Positions 10,866 to 20,600 of a DNA stretch of 64,000 nucleotides are shown in pieces. The stretch's first letter is position 1, and each line of letters opens with the position of its first letter. The notes under the pieces were generated by a model. The model ran no database searches. It had not been told where the DNA came from and saw only the letters and a list, made by a program, of their open reading frames with translations. The position numbers were made by a program, and so were the translations under genes. Origin of the DNA: Cafeteria roenbergensis (lineage: Eukaryota > Sar > Bigyra > Bicosoecida > Cafeteriaceae); contig VLTN01000006.1 in assembly GCA_008330645.1 (NCBI GenBank), forward strand, positions 682,001 to 746,000, written 5' to 3'.

Positions 10866-13800
10866 TCACTCACTCGCACTCGCAGAGCCATTGGTTTGCG
10901 TCGCTGCCTGGCCTGTTGCGCTGGCACAGGCCGCGCCAGCTGCCACACTCTGCACTGCCTGGGCAGAGGTTGCCACGGCGGCTGGGGGCGCCGCTGCAGG
11001 AGCCGCGCTTGCAGCAGGCGGCGCAGATGCGGGCGTGAGGGCCGGTGCTGCGGTGACCACCGGCATTCCTGCACCAGCCAGCAGGTGATGGGGAGCAGAG
11101 CCAGGCGCGACGGGCTGCTGACCAGCCAGAGGCTGCGCAAGCAATGACCCAGCCGCAGCAAGGGGAACTGGTGGCTGGAGGGCAGCAGGCGGTGCGGCCG
11201 CGAAGGCGGCAGCCGGTTGCGATGAGGCCGGGACAGCGGTGGGGCCCATGGCCGCAGCAGAAGCCGCGGCGGCAGCAGCGGGGATCCCGACCGTCGCCAC
11301 GGGAAGCGCGCCAGCAGCAGATACAAGGGCGGCTTCAGCTGTGGACGCTGCTGCCGGCTGCAGCGTCGGTGCGCCCGACGATGCAGCCGCAGCCGACGCA
11401 GCAGCAGCAGCAGCAGCTGACGCCTGCTGCGCTTGCTGCTGAGTCAGCGCCGCTGCTGCCGAGCGAAACATCTCCCGGAAGGCAGCCACGGCGTCGTTGG
11501 CTCTTGCGTCAACCGCCGCGATGAGCTTCTGTCGAGCGACGTCGTCTCCGGCTCTTGCCTTGCCCACCACCTCAGTCGCTGGGAGGTTGGCCGCGTCGAG
11601 GTGGCCGGCCACGACGAAGGCGCGAAGCTTTTGCAGCTGCTGGAGCTGCTGCATTAGGTGGGCGTGCTGCTGCTGAATCATTGGGAGGGCCGCGAATTGC
11701 TCTGCTGTCAGACCGAGAGCTGCCTGAGCAGGCTGGGCTTGAGGCTGCTGCTGCTGCTGCTGCTGCAGCGCCGCCAGGCGTTGTTGTTGTTGTTGTTGTT
11801 GCTGCTGCTGCTGTTGTTGCTGCAGCGCGGCGAGGCGCTGCTGCTGCCGGATGCGCTCCTGCTCCCTGACCAGCTGAGCTTGCCGCTGAGCCTGCAGCTG
11901 CGCCTGGTGGCGCTGCAGCGCCAAGGCCTGCTGCTGCGCCTGAAGCTGGGGCTGCTGTTGCGTCAGCGCCTGCTGCTGCGCCAGCGCCTGGGCTTGTCTG
12001 AGCCTGTGAATGTGGAGCAGCTGCGCATTCAACAGCGTTGCCTGGGCCGTGGCCGAGGCGGACATCCCTGCGGACGTAGCCGGGGCCGTGCCAGGCAGCG
12101 AGGGCGCTTGCGATGCGGCGGGCAGGGTGGCCGCAGCAAGCCGGGCTCGCTGCGCAGCCATTGCCGCCGCTGCTGCCGCCGCCGCCGCAGCGGCATTGGC
12201 AGAGGACGACGACGAGGATGACGACGAAGCCGACGGCGTTGACGACGGTTGGCCCTGCTGCGAGGAACGAGGCAGAGGCCTTGGCCTGTTGACGGGGGGC
12301 GGCAGGCCGAGCGCAACTCCGAGCGGCTTATCGAGCCCGCCGAACACGGTGACGGCTGTGGCCACCGCCTGAGCCTCGAGCGCCTCTCGGTGCATGCCAC
12401 GGCCCTGCAGCAGCTTGGCGAGGGTTGACGCGGCGGCGCCAGCGGCGGCAAAACAGGCAGGCTTGACGAGGCCTCGCGAGTGCGCCGCCAGCTGCGCCAT
12501 GGCTGCCGCGGCGGCGGCGCGCTGGTGCCACGGGCGGTCCCAGGAGAGCACAGCGGCGAGGGTGGACGGGGTCCACAGATGGGAGGCGCGGGCCCGAGAC
12601 CTGTCAAGCTCCTCGGGCGTGGGAGCCGGCGCACGGCCCGGCGCGCTGGCCTCGGCCGGCTCGGTGTCGCGCTGGCGCTTGGCTGATCCAGCGGCGACGG
12701 CCGCCTGCTCGGCGTCCTTGCCCGACACAACCGCTGCCATGGCGGCCGAGACAGCGAGCCGGCCAGCGCGGGAGAGCAGCGGCCCCCCACAGAGGGACAG
12801 GCCGTCCTCCTTGTCGTCGTCGTCGTCGTCATCGTCGTCGTCGTCGTCATCGTCGTCGTCGTCAATGCCGTCGTCCTCTTCCTCCGCTGCGAAGGCGGGC
12901 TCGCTTCTCTCTCCCTGCCCGCTGCCCGTCCGCCCGCTGGCAGAATTGAGCCGAGGGCGCTTCACTGCAGGGACCCTGTCATCGTCGCGCTCGCCCTCCC
13001 CCCGAGTGGCGGCTTCGTCGTCGTCGGCCAGGGCCCGTAGCGACGTGTCGATGGCGTCACGAGCAGCCATCACGACCTCCACCCTTGCAGAGTGCGAGTG
13101 CGGCACCCCGAACACTGCCAGCACGGCGAAGCAGGCTTCCCGCCCCGCGTTTGCCGCGGCCTCCGGGGACAGCCTTGGGGCCAGCACGAGGTGGCGGGCC
13201 TCGGACCACAACTGCGCCCCCGGCCCCACCAGCGTGGCAAGCTCGGCCTCATTCGCCAGCTGGTCTCGCCGCTGCTGGTCAACGGCTGTCGACAGCGACG
13301 TCAGCAGTGGCTCCGCGTCCGCGGCAGGCTCGGAGGAGGGCTCTTGCTTGGCCGCCACGGCCTCCTCGGCGGCCTGCGCCGACCCGGCTGGTGCTGCGGA
13401 AGGCAGGGAGGCTGGCGCGAGCGATTGTGACTCGGCCGGTGTGGGCCCTGCCGCCGCCGCTGATGAAGAGGCCGAGGGCGAAGACGTGGACGGTGCGCCT
13501 GCCGAGAGCGACGACCCGGACGCAGACGTCGGAGCTGAATGCGGCACACCAGCCTCGGCGGAGTCCGCCGTGCCAGCAGCAGGTGGAGAAGCGGCGCTTG
13601 CTGCTGCTGCGATCGGTGGTGCCGTGGGCAGCGACGAAGCTGTGGTGCTGGCGGGCGGAGCTGCCGAGGCAACGACACCCCCTTGCCCAAGTGCGCCCCC
13701 CACTGCAGCAGAGGGGCACCCTTGCGCCGTGCCAGCCGCAGGGTCCAAGATTGCCGGAGACGGAACCGCTGTTGTCGGTCCAGCGCTTGCCGAAGAGGAG

Positions 13801-15656
13801 GAGGAGGAGGAGGAAGCAGAGGGGGCGCCGCCAGCCGGTCCAGACGCTGGTGTCGTCGATAGGGAGTACAGATGCGCCGCGGAGGAAGCTGCTGTTCCTC
13901 CAGCAGGCGGCGCTGTTGGCGCCGTCACGCCCACCCCAGCTACCCCGGTGGAGGCTGCGAGCGCCTCTGCCGATTGCGCAGCCGAACCAGCGGAAGGAGC
14001 AGCAACAGCAGCGTCCTGGTCGCCGCTGGCTGCTGCGGCCTTGTCCTCCGCCCGCTTCACCGCCCACACGGCCAGGAGCGCGGAGGCGGCCGACTCTTCG
14101 TCAAGCTCCCACGCCAGCGGCAGGGACGGCGGGTCACGGCCTGGGCCGGGGCGCTGGCCCGGACCCACAAGCAGCGGCGACACCAGCGTGCCGCCCCCGC
14201 TCTCAAACACGGTGGTGCTGGTGCCGGGCGGCCCCAGCGCCGCGGCGGCGAAGTCCATCTCCGGCCACCGCTGCAGGGCGGCCCGCACGTCATCTCCGTC
14301 AACCTCTGCGCCGTAGCCGCTCGCCGCCCACGCCCTGACGGCAAGCTCTGCGATGACCGCCTCAGCCGCCGTAGCCAGGCCCAGTGCGGCCTCCGTCGCA
14401 ACCTTTCCGCGAGCCGCCTCCGCCGGGCCGGCGCCTCCCTCGCACAGCATGCTCATCCTCATCACGCGTCGCACGCGAGTCACGGCAACGTCGGGGGTCA
14501 GCGCCGCGATGGCAGCGCCCGTGGAGGAGCCCCTGGAAGCGGCGGCCGCGGGTCGGCCCCGTCGCGATCTCGACGGGCGAGATCCCGCCTCCGCATCGCC
14601 GTCACCGTCCTCCTGGGCCGGCGTGGCGCTCGACGCCCCGGCAGCGGCCGACGACGCCCCCGCGCTGCTCCGCGGGTGGCGCCGCCGATCGGGCCCCGTC
14701 CACCCAAAGCCCAGCCTGACCGCGTCCCTGGCAGCCGCCGTGGCCGCCGCGGCGCTGACGTGGCCGCCCTCGGGGGGCACAACCCACAGTCCGTAGCCAT
14801 CCTCGGCGCTGTCGTTGCCCCTCCGCCCCGCCCGCCACACGGGGCCGTGAGGCACGCTCAGGTCGTCTTCCTCGCCGGCCTCGCCGTCGACCGCGCGCTC
14901 CCACGCCGCGTCGCTCCGCAGCGCAACGGCGCACGCGACCGCCCCGCTGAGGCCCGCCCGCAGAGCCGCGGCCAGACCGCGCACCGCCCGCAGCTCCAGC
15001 AGCGCGCGCGCGGCGGCCTCCAGCTTGGGCCCGTTCGCGCCGGAGAGCAGGGAGCGCGCGGCCTGCAGCGACCCGCTGAGCCGGCTCCCTCCCGGCATGG
15101 CCACGGCTCCAGCCGGCACAACCACGGCGGCGTCGGCGGCGGCAGCCTTGGACTCCGCGGCGGCCCAGCCAGGGTTCGCCCCGAGCACAGCGGGAGGCAG
15201 GGCCTCAGCCGCCGCCCGCACCGCAGTTAGCGTGATGTCACCAAGACACGCGCCGTCGGAAAAGTCCAGCGGCTGCCCCCCGGCGTGCGACGGCGGGAAG
15301 CGGCCCGGGGCGGGCGCATCGCCGGCCGTCTCCGAAACGCAAACTGCCCCTGGCTGCTGGCCAGCCACGCTGACCAGCGCGAAGGGGGTGGCTGGATTGG
15401 GAGAAAGGGACGCCTTGGGCGCTGCGGGGCCAGGCCTGGCGACGCTTGCGTCTGCCGATTGCCTGGCCGGCGATGGCTGCTCCGATTTTATTGGCCTCGG
15501 TCCCTGCCCATCGGCCGGCGCTTGACCGCCCGCTGCGCCGGGCTCCGATGCGCCGGAGCCGGAGTCGAGGTTGCGCGACACCGCGAACGCAACCAGGGCA
15601 GCCACGGCCCGGACAGTCTCCTGGGCTGTCAAAGCTTGCCCTGAGGGCTGAGCCAT
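10866..15656 (-). CDS. NF-YC/HAP5-like histone-fold protein with long low-complexity arms
   Basis: A 1596-residue protein that is mostly disordered, with one recognisable fold. At about residues 382-475 there is a CBF/NF-Y-type histone fold: helix 1 VTRVRRVMRMS, helix 2 TEAALGLATAAEAVIAELAV followed by RAW, and helix 3 DDVRAALQRWPEMDF. In NF-YC these line up with the ARIKKIMK, ITELTLRAW and DIAMAI...DF elements. The loop between helices 1 and 2 is about nine residues longer than usual. NF-YC pairs with NF-YB and recruits NF-YA to CCAAT boxes. Further on are a poly-Asp run (12810-12865), an Ala-rich helical region and a Gln-rich C-terminal region with interrupted poly-Gln, typical of transcription activators. 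The ATG at 15656 is the first in frame. An NC2-alpha/DRAP1-like identity is the alternative. Confidence 0.6.
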   Translation of the reverse strand: MAQPSGQALTAQETVRAVAALVAFAVSRNLDSGSGASEPGAAGGQAPADGQGPRPIKSEQPSPARQSADASVARPGPAAPKASLSPNPATPFALVSVAGQQPGAVCVSETAGDAPAPGRFPPSHAGGQPLDFSDGACLGDITLTAVRAAAEALPPAVLGANPGWAAAESKAAAADAAVVVPAGAVAMPGGSRLSGSLQAARSLLSGANGPKLEAAARALLELRAVRGLAAALRAGLSGAVACAVALRSDAAWERAVDGEAGEEDDLSVPHGPVWRAGRRGNDSAEDGYGLWVVPPEGGHVSAAAATAAARDAVRLGFGWTGPDRRRHPRSSAGASSAAAGASSATPAQEDGDGDAEAGSRPSRSRRGRPAAAASRGSSTGAAIAALTPDVAVTRVRRVMRMSMLCEGGAGPAEAARGKVATEAALGLATAAEAVIAELAVRAWAASGYGAEVDGDDVRAALQRWPEMDFAAAALGPPGTSTTVFESGGGTLVSPLLVGPGQRPGPGRDPPSLPLAWELDEESAASALLAVWAVKRAEDKAAAASGDQDAAVAAPSAGSAAQSAEALAASTGVAGVGVTAPTAPPAGGTAASSAAHLYSLSTTPASGPAGGAPSASSSSSSSSASAGPTTAVPSPAILDPAAGTAQGCPSAAVGGALGQGGVVASAAPPASTTASSLPTAPPIAAAASAASPPAAGTADSAEAGVPHSAPTSASGSSLSAGAPSTSSPSASSSAAAAGPTPAESQSLAPASLPSAAPAGSAQAAEEAVAAKQEPSSEPAADAEPLLTSLSTAVDQQRRDQLANEAELATLVGPGAQLWSEARHLVLAPRLSPEAAANAGREACFAVLAVFGVPHSHSARVEVVMAARDAIDTSLRALADDDEAATRGEGERDDDRVPAVKRPRLNSASGRTGSGQGERSEPAFAAEEEDDGIDDDDDDDDDDDDDDDDDKEDGLSLCGGPLLSRAGRLAVSAAMAAVVSGKDAEQAAVAAGSAKRQRDTEPAEASAPGRAPAPTPEELDRSRARASHLWTPSTLAAVLSWDRPWHQRAAAAAAMAQLAAHSRGLVKPACFAAAGAAASTLAKLLQGRGMHREALEAQAVATAVTVFGGLDKPLGVALGLPPPVNRPRPLPRSSQQGQPSSTPSASSSSSSSSSANAAAAAAAAAAAMAAQRARLAAATLPAASQAPSLPGTAPATSAGMSASATAQATLLNAQLLHIHRLRQAQALAQQQALTQQQPQLQAQQQALALQRHQAQLQAQRQAQLVREQERIRQQQRLAALQQQQQQQQQQQQQQRLAALQQQQQQQPQAQPAQAALGLTAEQFAALPMIQQQHAHLMQQLQQLQKLRAFVVAGHLDAANLPATEVVGKARAGDDVARQKLIAAVDARANDAVAAFREMFRSAAAALTQQQAQQASAAAAAAASAAAASSGAPTLQPAAASTAEAALVSAAGALPVATVGIPAAAAAASAAAMGPTAVPASSQPAAAFAAAPPAALQPPVPLAAAGSLLAQPLAGQQPVAPGSAPHHLLAGAGMPVVTAAPALTPASAPPAASAAPAAAPPAAVATSAQAVQSVAAGAACASATGQAATQTNGSASASE
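11746..11832 (-). repeat. CAG/CAA runs encoding poly-Gln
   Basis: Trinucleotide runs on the minus strand mix CAG and CAA codons and code for two poly-Gln blocks separated by RLAAL within the NF-YC-like protein. Confidence 0.9.
12808..12865 (-). repeat. GAC/GAT run encoding poly-Asp
   Basis: A trinucleotide run, read on the minus strand, giving about 17 consecutive aspartates inside the NF-YC-like protein. Confidence 0.9.
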
Positions 15657-16435
15657 TGTCGCCGTCGCTCGCTAGGCCCACCCAGCCTCGGGGAGCGCCT
15701 ACACACCCGCTGGCGCAGCCTTCCCCTGCGCCGCTGCGACCCCCAGGCGCGACTTGCAACGCAGACGAGCTCGCGTAGCAGGATGTGGGGCGACTGCAAT
15801 CGGCGGCAGTTGTCTGCAGAGCCGCCGTTCAAGCGAGCTTGCTTGTTGGGGTGCGAAGATTTCGTGCTGTCCGCGATTTCGATGATTTGCACTTGGGCGC
15901 CCCCGCCATTCTTCAGCCACCGCCGAACCAAGCCCGAAGGAAGCCGGCCGGTCGTGCCTTGGACCCTGGAGCGCTGCTGCGCTCGGGACTGCTGCGCGAT
16001 GCCCAGCCTCGCAAGGCGCGCCGAATTTCGCGGCTTCGCTGCCCATGGCCGAGCCGAGGCAGGTGCCGTGGCCTAGCACAAACGCCTGGCTGCCCCATTC
16101 CGCAGGTTGGTATGGGGAGGGGGCGTCAGGGTCGGTGCTTTGTTGATTTGATGCGTGGCTGTGTTTCTAGACAATGTTGGCGTTGTCGCAGAGGCGTGCC
16201 GGGCAGCTGGCAAACTGTCGGGCAGCCCAAGTGTCGATTGGCCTAGCACCGCGCACCTGCAAGGGCCGGAGGTGGTCTGCTCACCCCTGAAACGCCTGAC
16301 CGCAACGCATTCAGTGACTGCTGGCCGGTGCACGCCGGCATACAGCGTCGCGCGCTTGACAGCCCCCCCCCCCCCCCCTTCCCCACCCCACCCAACAATG
16401 CAGGGCAGCCTGCCGGGGCCAAAGAAGCCTGTAGC
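15657..16435. other. intergenic, upstream of the NF-YC-like gene
   Basis: About 780 bp between two minus-strand genes. It contains a run of sixteen C at 16363-16378 and locally lower GC near 16130-16200. No convincing coding exon or RNA gene was found; the promoter of the NF-YC-like gene should be here. Confidence 0.5.
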
Positions 16436-17365
16436 CTATCCCCGAAACGCCTCCGCGTCGTCCGCCAGGCGCTCCGCCCGCGCGAGGCACTCCTTCCTCA
16501 GCATGCGCGCGGGAGATCCTGGGGGCCCACATGACAGCGCGTCCAGCGCAGTCATCACGTCGCCGCAGCGGGCAGCCAGCCCCCGCAGCCGTTGCAGATT
16601 GCCCGCCACCTTTGACGCGCTCATTTCGGCCTCAATCTCGTCCAGAACGGCCGTCTGGGCGAGGAGCGCTTCGATAACCGCCTGGTCGGCACTGCTGGTC
16701 GGCCCGCCAGCCGAGGCGCCGGGGCCAGCGCCGGGAGAGGGGGCGTCGCTCGCTGGAGGGCTGGCGGAGTGCGGCGCCGACCCGGGCGTCGCTCCCGCAC
16801 CGTGGCCTGTCCCAGCGCCACTCTTGCGCGCGATTGCGGCGAGGATGCCGCCCATTCCCCGGTCGAGGCTTGCGAGCGCTGCCCGCACAGGCCCCACGCC
16901 GCGCATGGTGCCACCGCCCTCCAGCGCATTCGCACACACGGTGTACGCGGCCCGGTCGCACAGCTTGGCCATGGCGCGGCAGAGCACCGAGGCTGGCACA
17001 GGGCCGCGCGACACTGGCAGCTCGGCTGCGAATGTCGGGGCCTGCAGCGGCGACTCCAGGGGAACGCTCACGACCAGGGACACGCCCGCGGGGCATATCG
17101 ATAGGAATTCCTCGCGAAGTTCGGGCGCCGAGGCAGCCCACAGCACGCGGAAGCGAATGGGGTTGGAGTCGTCGATGAGCGAAAACCCCCTTTCCGGCAA
17201 GCCGCGAGTCTCAATCGCCGAGCCCCACCGGTGAGCGATCGTTGCGACGTCCTTTTCCGCGGGCGTCTTGAAGCCAGCCAGGAACTCCCGGAAGCCGGTG
17301 CCCTCGGGGCACTCAAACCTGGACGGCGCTGCTGCGGCAGACGCGCCTGCTGCTGCGGCGGCCAT
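16436..17365 (-). CDS. hypothetical protein, 309 aa
   Basis: I do not recognise this family. From the ATG at 17365 the protein opens with an Ala-rich leader, then an ordered-looking alpha/beta region: FREFLAGFKTPAEKDVATIA, a FSLIDDSNPIRFRVLWAAS stretch, and GVSLVVSVPLESP. Its balanced composition stands out against the low-complexity neighbours. A Gly/Ala/Pro-rich linker follows at about residues 185-225, then a C-terminal helical segment that could form a short coiled coil (IEALLAQTAVLDEIEAEMSA onward). There is no signal peptide or membrane span. The same frame is open upstream to 17716 and contains an earlier ATG, but that part reads as Arg-rich noise. It lies head-to-tail between the ATAD5-like and NF-YC-like genes. 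Confidence 0.6.
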   Translation of the reverse strand: MAAAAAGASAAAAPSRFECPEGTGFREFLAGFKTPAEKDVATIAHRWGSAIETRGLPERGFSLIDDSNPIRFRVLWAASAPELREEFLSICPAGVSLVVSVPLESPLQAPTFAAELPVSRGPVPASVLCRAMAKLCDRAAYTVCANALEGGGTMRGVGPVRAALASLDRGMGGILAAIARKSGAGTGHGAGATPGSAPHSASPPASDAPSPGAGPGASAGGPTSSADQAVIEALLAQTAVLDEIEAEMSASKVAGNLQRLRGLAARCGDVMTALDALSCGPPGSPARMLRKECLARAERLADDAEAFRG

Positions 17366-17666
17366 TGAAGACAAGGCGGCACGACCCGGGTGGAAGGCAG
17401 CAGCAGCAGGACTAGGGAGCCAAGGCTTCTGGCAGCGGCAGGCCCGGCTGCCCCTCCGTTCGCAGTGAGAAGTTCCGGCGGCGCAAGGCAGCGGCTGGGC
17501 AGAGTCAGCTTGCCAGTGCAACTTGAGTGCGGGATTGGCAACCTCGCGCGAAGCAGAGAGCCTGACGCTGCCTTGGAATGGTGCCTCGCCCGGACGCGCG
17601 CGTTTGGACCAGTCGCGCGGGCAGCTGCGTGACGGGCAAGAGGCTCGGGCTTCGTCGCGCCCAGGG
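17366..17666. other. short intergenic region
   Basis: About 300 bp between the ATAD5-like stop and the start of the hypothetical gene, both on the minus strand. Nothing distinctive is seen; it should hold the promoter of the hypothetical gene. Confidence 0.4.
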
Positions 17667-20600
17667 CTACACATGCAAGGATCGAGCCACAGCCGCGAGA
17701 AACCGCCGCCCTTCAACAGCGACGCCGGGCAGCCTGCGGCTCAAGGGGTGCCTCGCCTGCGCGATGCGGTGGTACCTCCGGGCCCTGGCTGAGCCGCGGG
17801 GAGGCCAGGCCGCGCCGTGGGGGGACGCCGCGGCCGGCTCGCCAGCCAGGAGGCACAAGCAGGCCGCCACCCTTGCCCTGTCCAAGCACGGGAGCACTCC
17901 TCCGCGAGGGCGCCAGCCGCCGCATGCGAGCAAGGCGCGCTCGCCTGAGCTGGCCAGCCCGCAGGCCGCTGAGTCGGCGCCGCCTACCCGCGGGAGCGGC
18001 CACAGACACGCAGCAAGCGACGCAGCCGAGCGCCTCGCGTCCTCGCCCAGGCAGCGAGTTCGGTCCGCCCAGCCAGCGGCCTCGAACCATGCCAACGTCC
18101 CGCCCTCTGCACAGAGGTCGGCACCAGCCGCAAGCGCAGCCTCGCGGAGGCGCGTTGCCGCCGAGCGAACCAGCGCACTCGCAACTCGATCCGCAAGGTC
18201 CGTCGTCAGCAGCCGCGCGCAGCCGCCGCCGCAGCTGCCGTCGTCAGCCTCGTCGCCAGGTGCCCATTGGTCGAGCAGTCCGCCCGAGTCTGATGCCTCG
18301 TCACGGTCCGCCGCGTTGCGGCCCAGTCCCCTGCTCGCCCCCGGCCACCCTGCCACCGTTGCTGCCAGCCCAGCCGCCAGGGCGGCGTCCCGGGGACAGC
18401 TGGCCACCGCGGCCGCTCCGTTGCTCGGGCCGGCCGACGGCAGCCTGGCCACAACAGTTCCGAGCAACCTCGGCCCGCTCTCTGCCCACGGAGCAGGCCG
18501 CAGACTCACTAGCCCTCCTGTGGATGCTGTGGCAGAGGGGCCTCGCCGCCGCCCGCCAGTCGCAATCATGTCTGCGTCCGACGCTGCATGCAGCGCCGCC
18601 ACCGCCTCCTCCCACGAGACACAGCCGCCGCCGCCGCCGCCAACGCGCCCAGAAGCCGCTGCAGCCTTGCCCGTCTCTGCCTGTGCCCGTGCCTCCCCCT
18701 CCGCCTCCACCTGCTCCTCGTCCTGGTCCGGGTCCTCGTCCGGGTCCTGGTCCTGGTCCTCGTCTGCCTCTGCCTCTGCCTCGTCCTCGTCCTCGTCGGC
18801 CTCTTCCTCGTCCTCCTCTCGGCCTGGGCTCCCGATCTGAGCAGAGCCGTCAACTTGCGGCTCGTCCCCTCTTGCCTGCGCGCCCGTGCCTGCGCCCTGC
18901 ACCGTCGCAGCGCGACCGCCGGTGCGAGCCGCGCGCAGCCTCTTGGCAGGCGATGAGCCGTCGTCAGCCGGCCGCAGCCGCTTCGGTGACTGCCTCGCCC
19001 CCACAGCGGGCGGAGAACCTCGCACGGCGGAGCACCCGCCGGTGCTCGAATCAGCGCGCGCCCCCGAGGCCTTGGGCAACCCCGCACTGCCAAGTGAGGC
19101 TGCTGCAGCTGCGGCGCCGCCCCCCCCCGCGACCGGCCCTCGATCAGCGCCGCTGCCATTCTTCGTGCGGCCGTCGCTCCCAGAGCTGCCCTCGCTAGCC
19201 GAGCCGCTCCCATCGGCAGAGTCGTCGTCCGTCTCGTCCTCGGTCAGGTCGTCGTCGGTCCCGTCGTCGAACACCAAGCCCTCGTCCTCGCCGCCGCCAG
19301 CGCCCTGCTGCGCACACAGCACCCCGGCCACTCCATGTCTGAACTCGCACCACGCGCTGTCGGCGCCCTCCGCCGCTAGGCGCACCTCGATCCACCCGTG
19401 CTCGGCCGCGCCGTCGCCGGGCAGCTCCGCCAGTTCGACCTCTGCCTCCTCGTCCGACACGACGCGCAGGCGCGGCCCGTCGACGCAGCTTCCGCCAACC
19501 CACGCTTTGCCGCCGCGCGCCAGCTGGAGCATGCCCCGTCCGCGCACCGTGAGCGTGATGACGCTGGGCCCGCCGCCGTCCTCGGCCGCGCCTCCGAGGG
19601 CCGCCGGCAGCACAGGCGGCACCACCTCTGACACGAGCAGCACGGGCTCGGGTCGAGCGGGCGCAGCCTCGCCCCATCGCCCGACCCACGGCGTCAGCCC
19701 CGCGGCTTGGGCCATCGTGACGGCTGCAAGGTCCTGACGAGAATAGTCGGCGTCGCCGTCCACGCGCGCCCCGCCCACAGCCGCCCAGCCCGTCTGACAC
19801 AGGAGGGCGCCCGCGCTGCCCTCCGCCTCGGCCACGGCGCGCCCCCAGCGCTCCGCCGCTGCGGCAGCAGTGGCGCCGGCGCTGGCAGGCGGGTCCCATC
19901 CCCTGGCCTGCGCTGCGGCCGCGGCCGCGCACGCAGCCTCCCACGGGCCCAGGGCGGGGAACGGGGCGGCGACGGTTGCCGCCCCATCCTCCACCGCCCC
20001 CGCCACGCCGTCGATCAGGGCCCGAGGTGTCTCCCTACCCAGCAGCAGCATTGGCCGGCGAGCCGACTGCGCCAGCTGCCTCAGCCCAGCCTCCATCCCA
20101 GCGTCCTGCGACCATGCGCAGTCCGCGTCCACCACCACCAGCACCGTGGCCAGCCCCCTGCCATCGGCCTCGGCATCCGACGCGGGCACGGTGGCGCCGC
20201 ACCCAGCCCCTGCCATGGCGGTCGAATCGCCCTCCTGGCAGTCCGCCGCGCGGGCCTCGTCGTCCTCCGCCTGCTCAGCGGCCGGCCCTCGGGCGCAAGC
20301 GCGCCTGCTCCGCCGCAGCCCCCCGCCCGACTGCTCTGCCGCGCCGCTTGCCAGCGGGCCCGCGCGCCCATCGTTGGCGGCCGAGCAGGCGGCGCCCTCG
20401 GTCCCGCGGACAGGCGCCGCACCCTGGCCTTCGGAGCCGCCGGCGACAGCGGCACCTCCGCCACCGCCAGCGGCCGCACCCCCCAGCCTGCGGGAGCGCA
20501 TCGCCTCCCCCGCCAGGCGCAGCAGCTGCGCCCGCCCCCTTGCCTGCGAAGCGTCCACGACCAGAGGGGCGAACCCGCACGCCGCCGCCGCGCCCCTCAC

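Noticed and set aside
10866-15656. Reading the Gln-rich region as a Mediator or TAF subunit
   Set aside because: Poly-Gln alone is not diagnostic. The only fold seen is the NF-YC-type histone fold.
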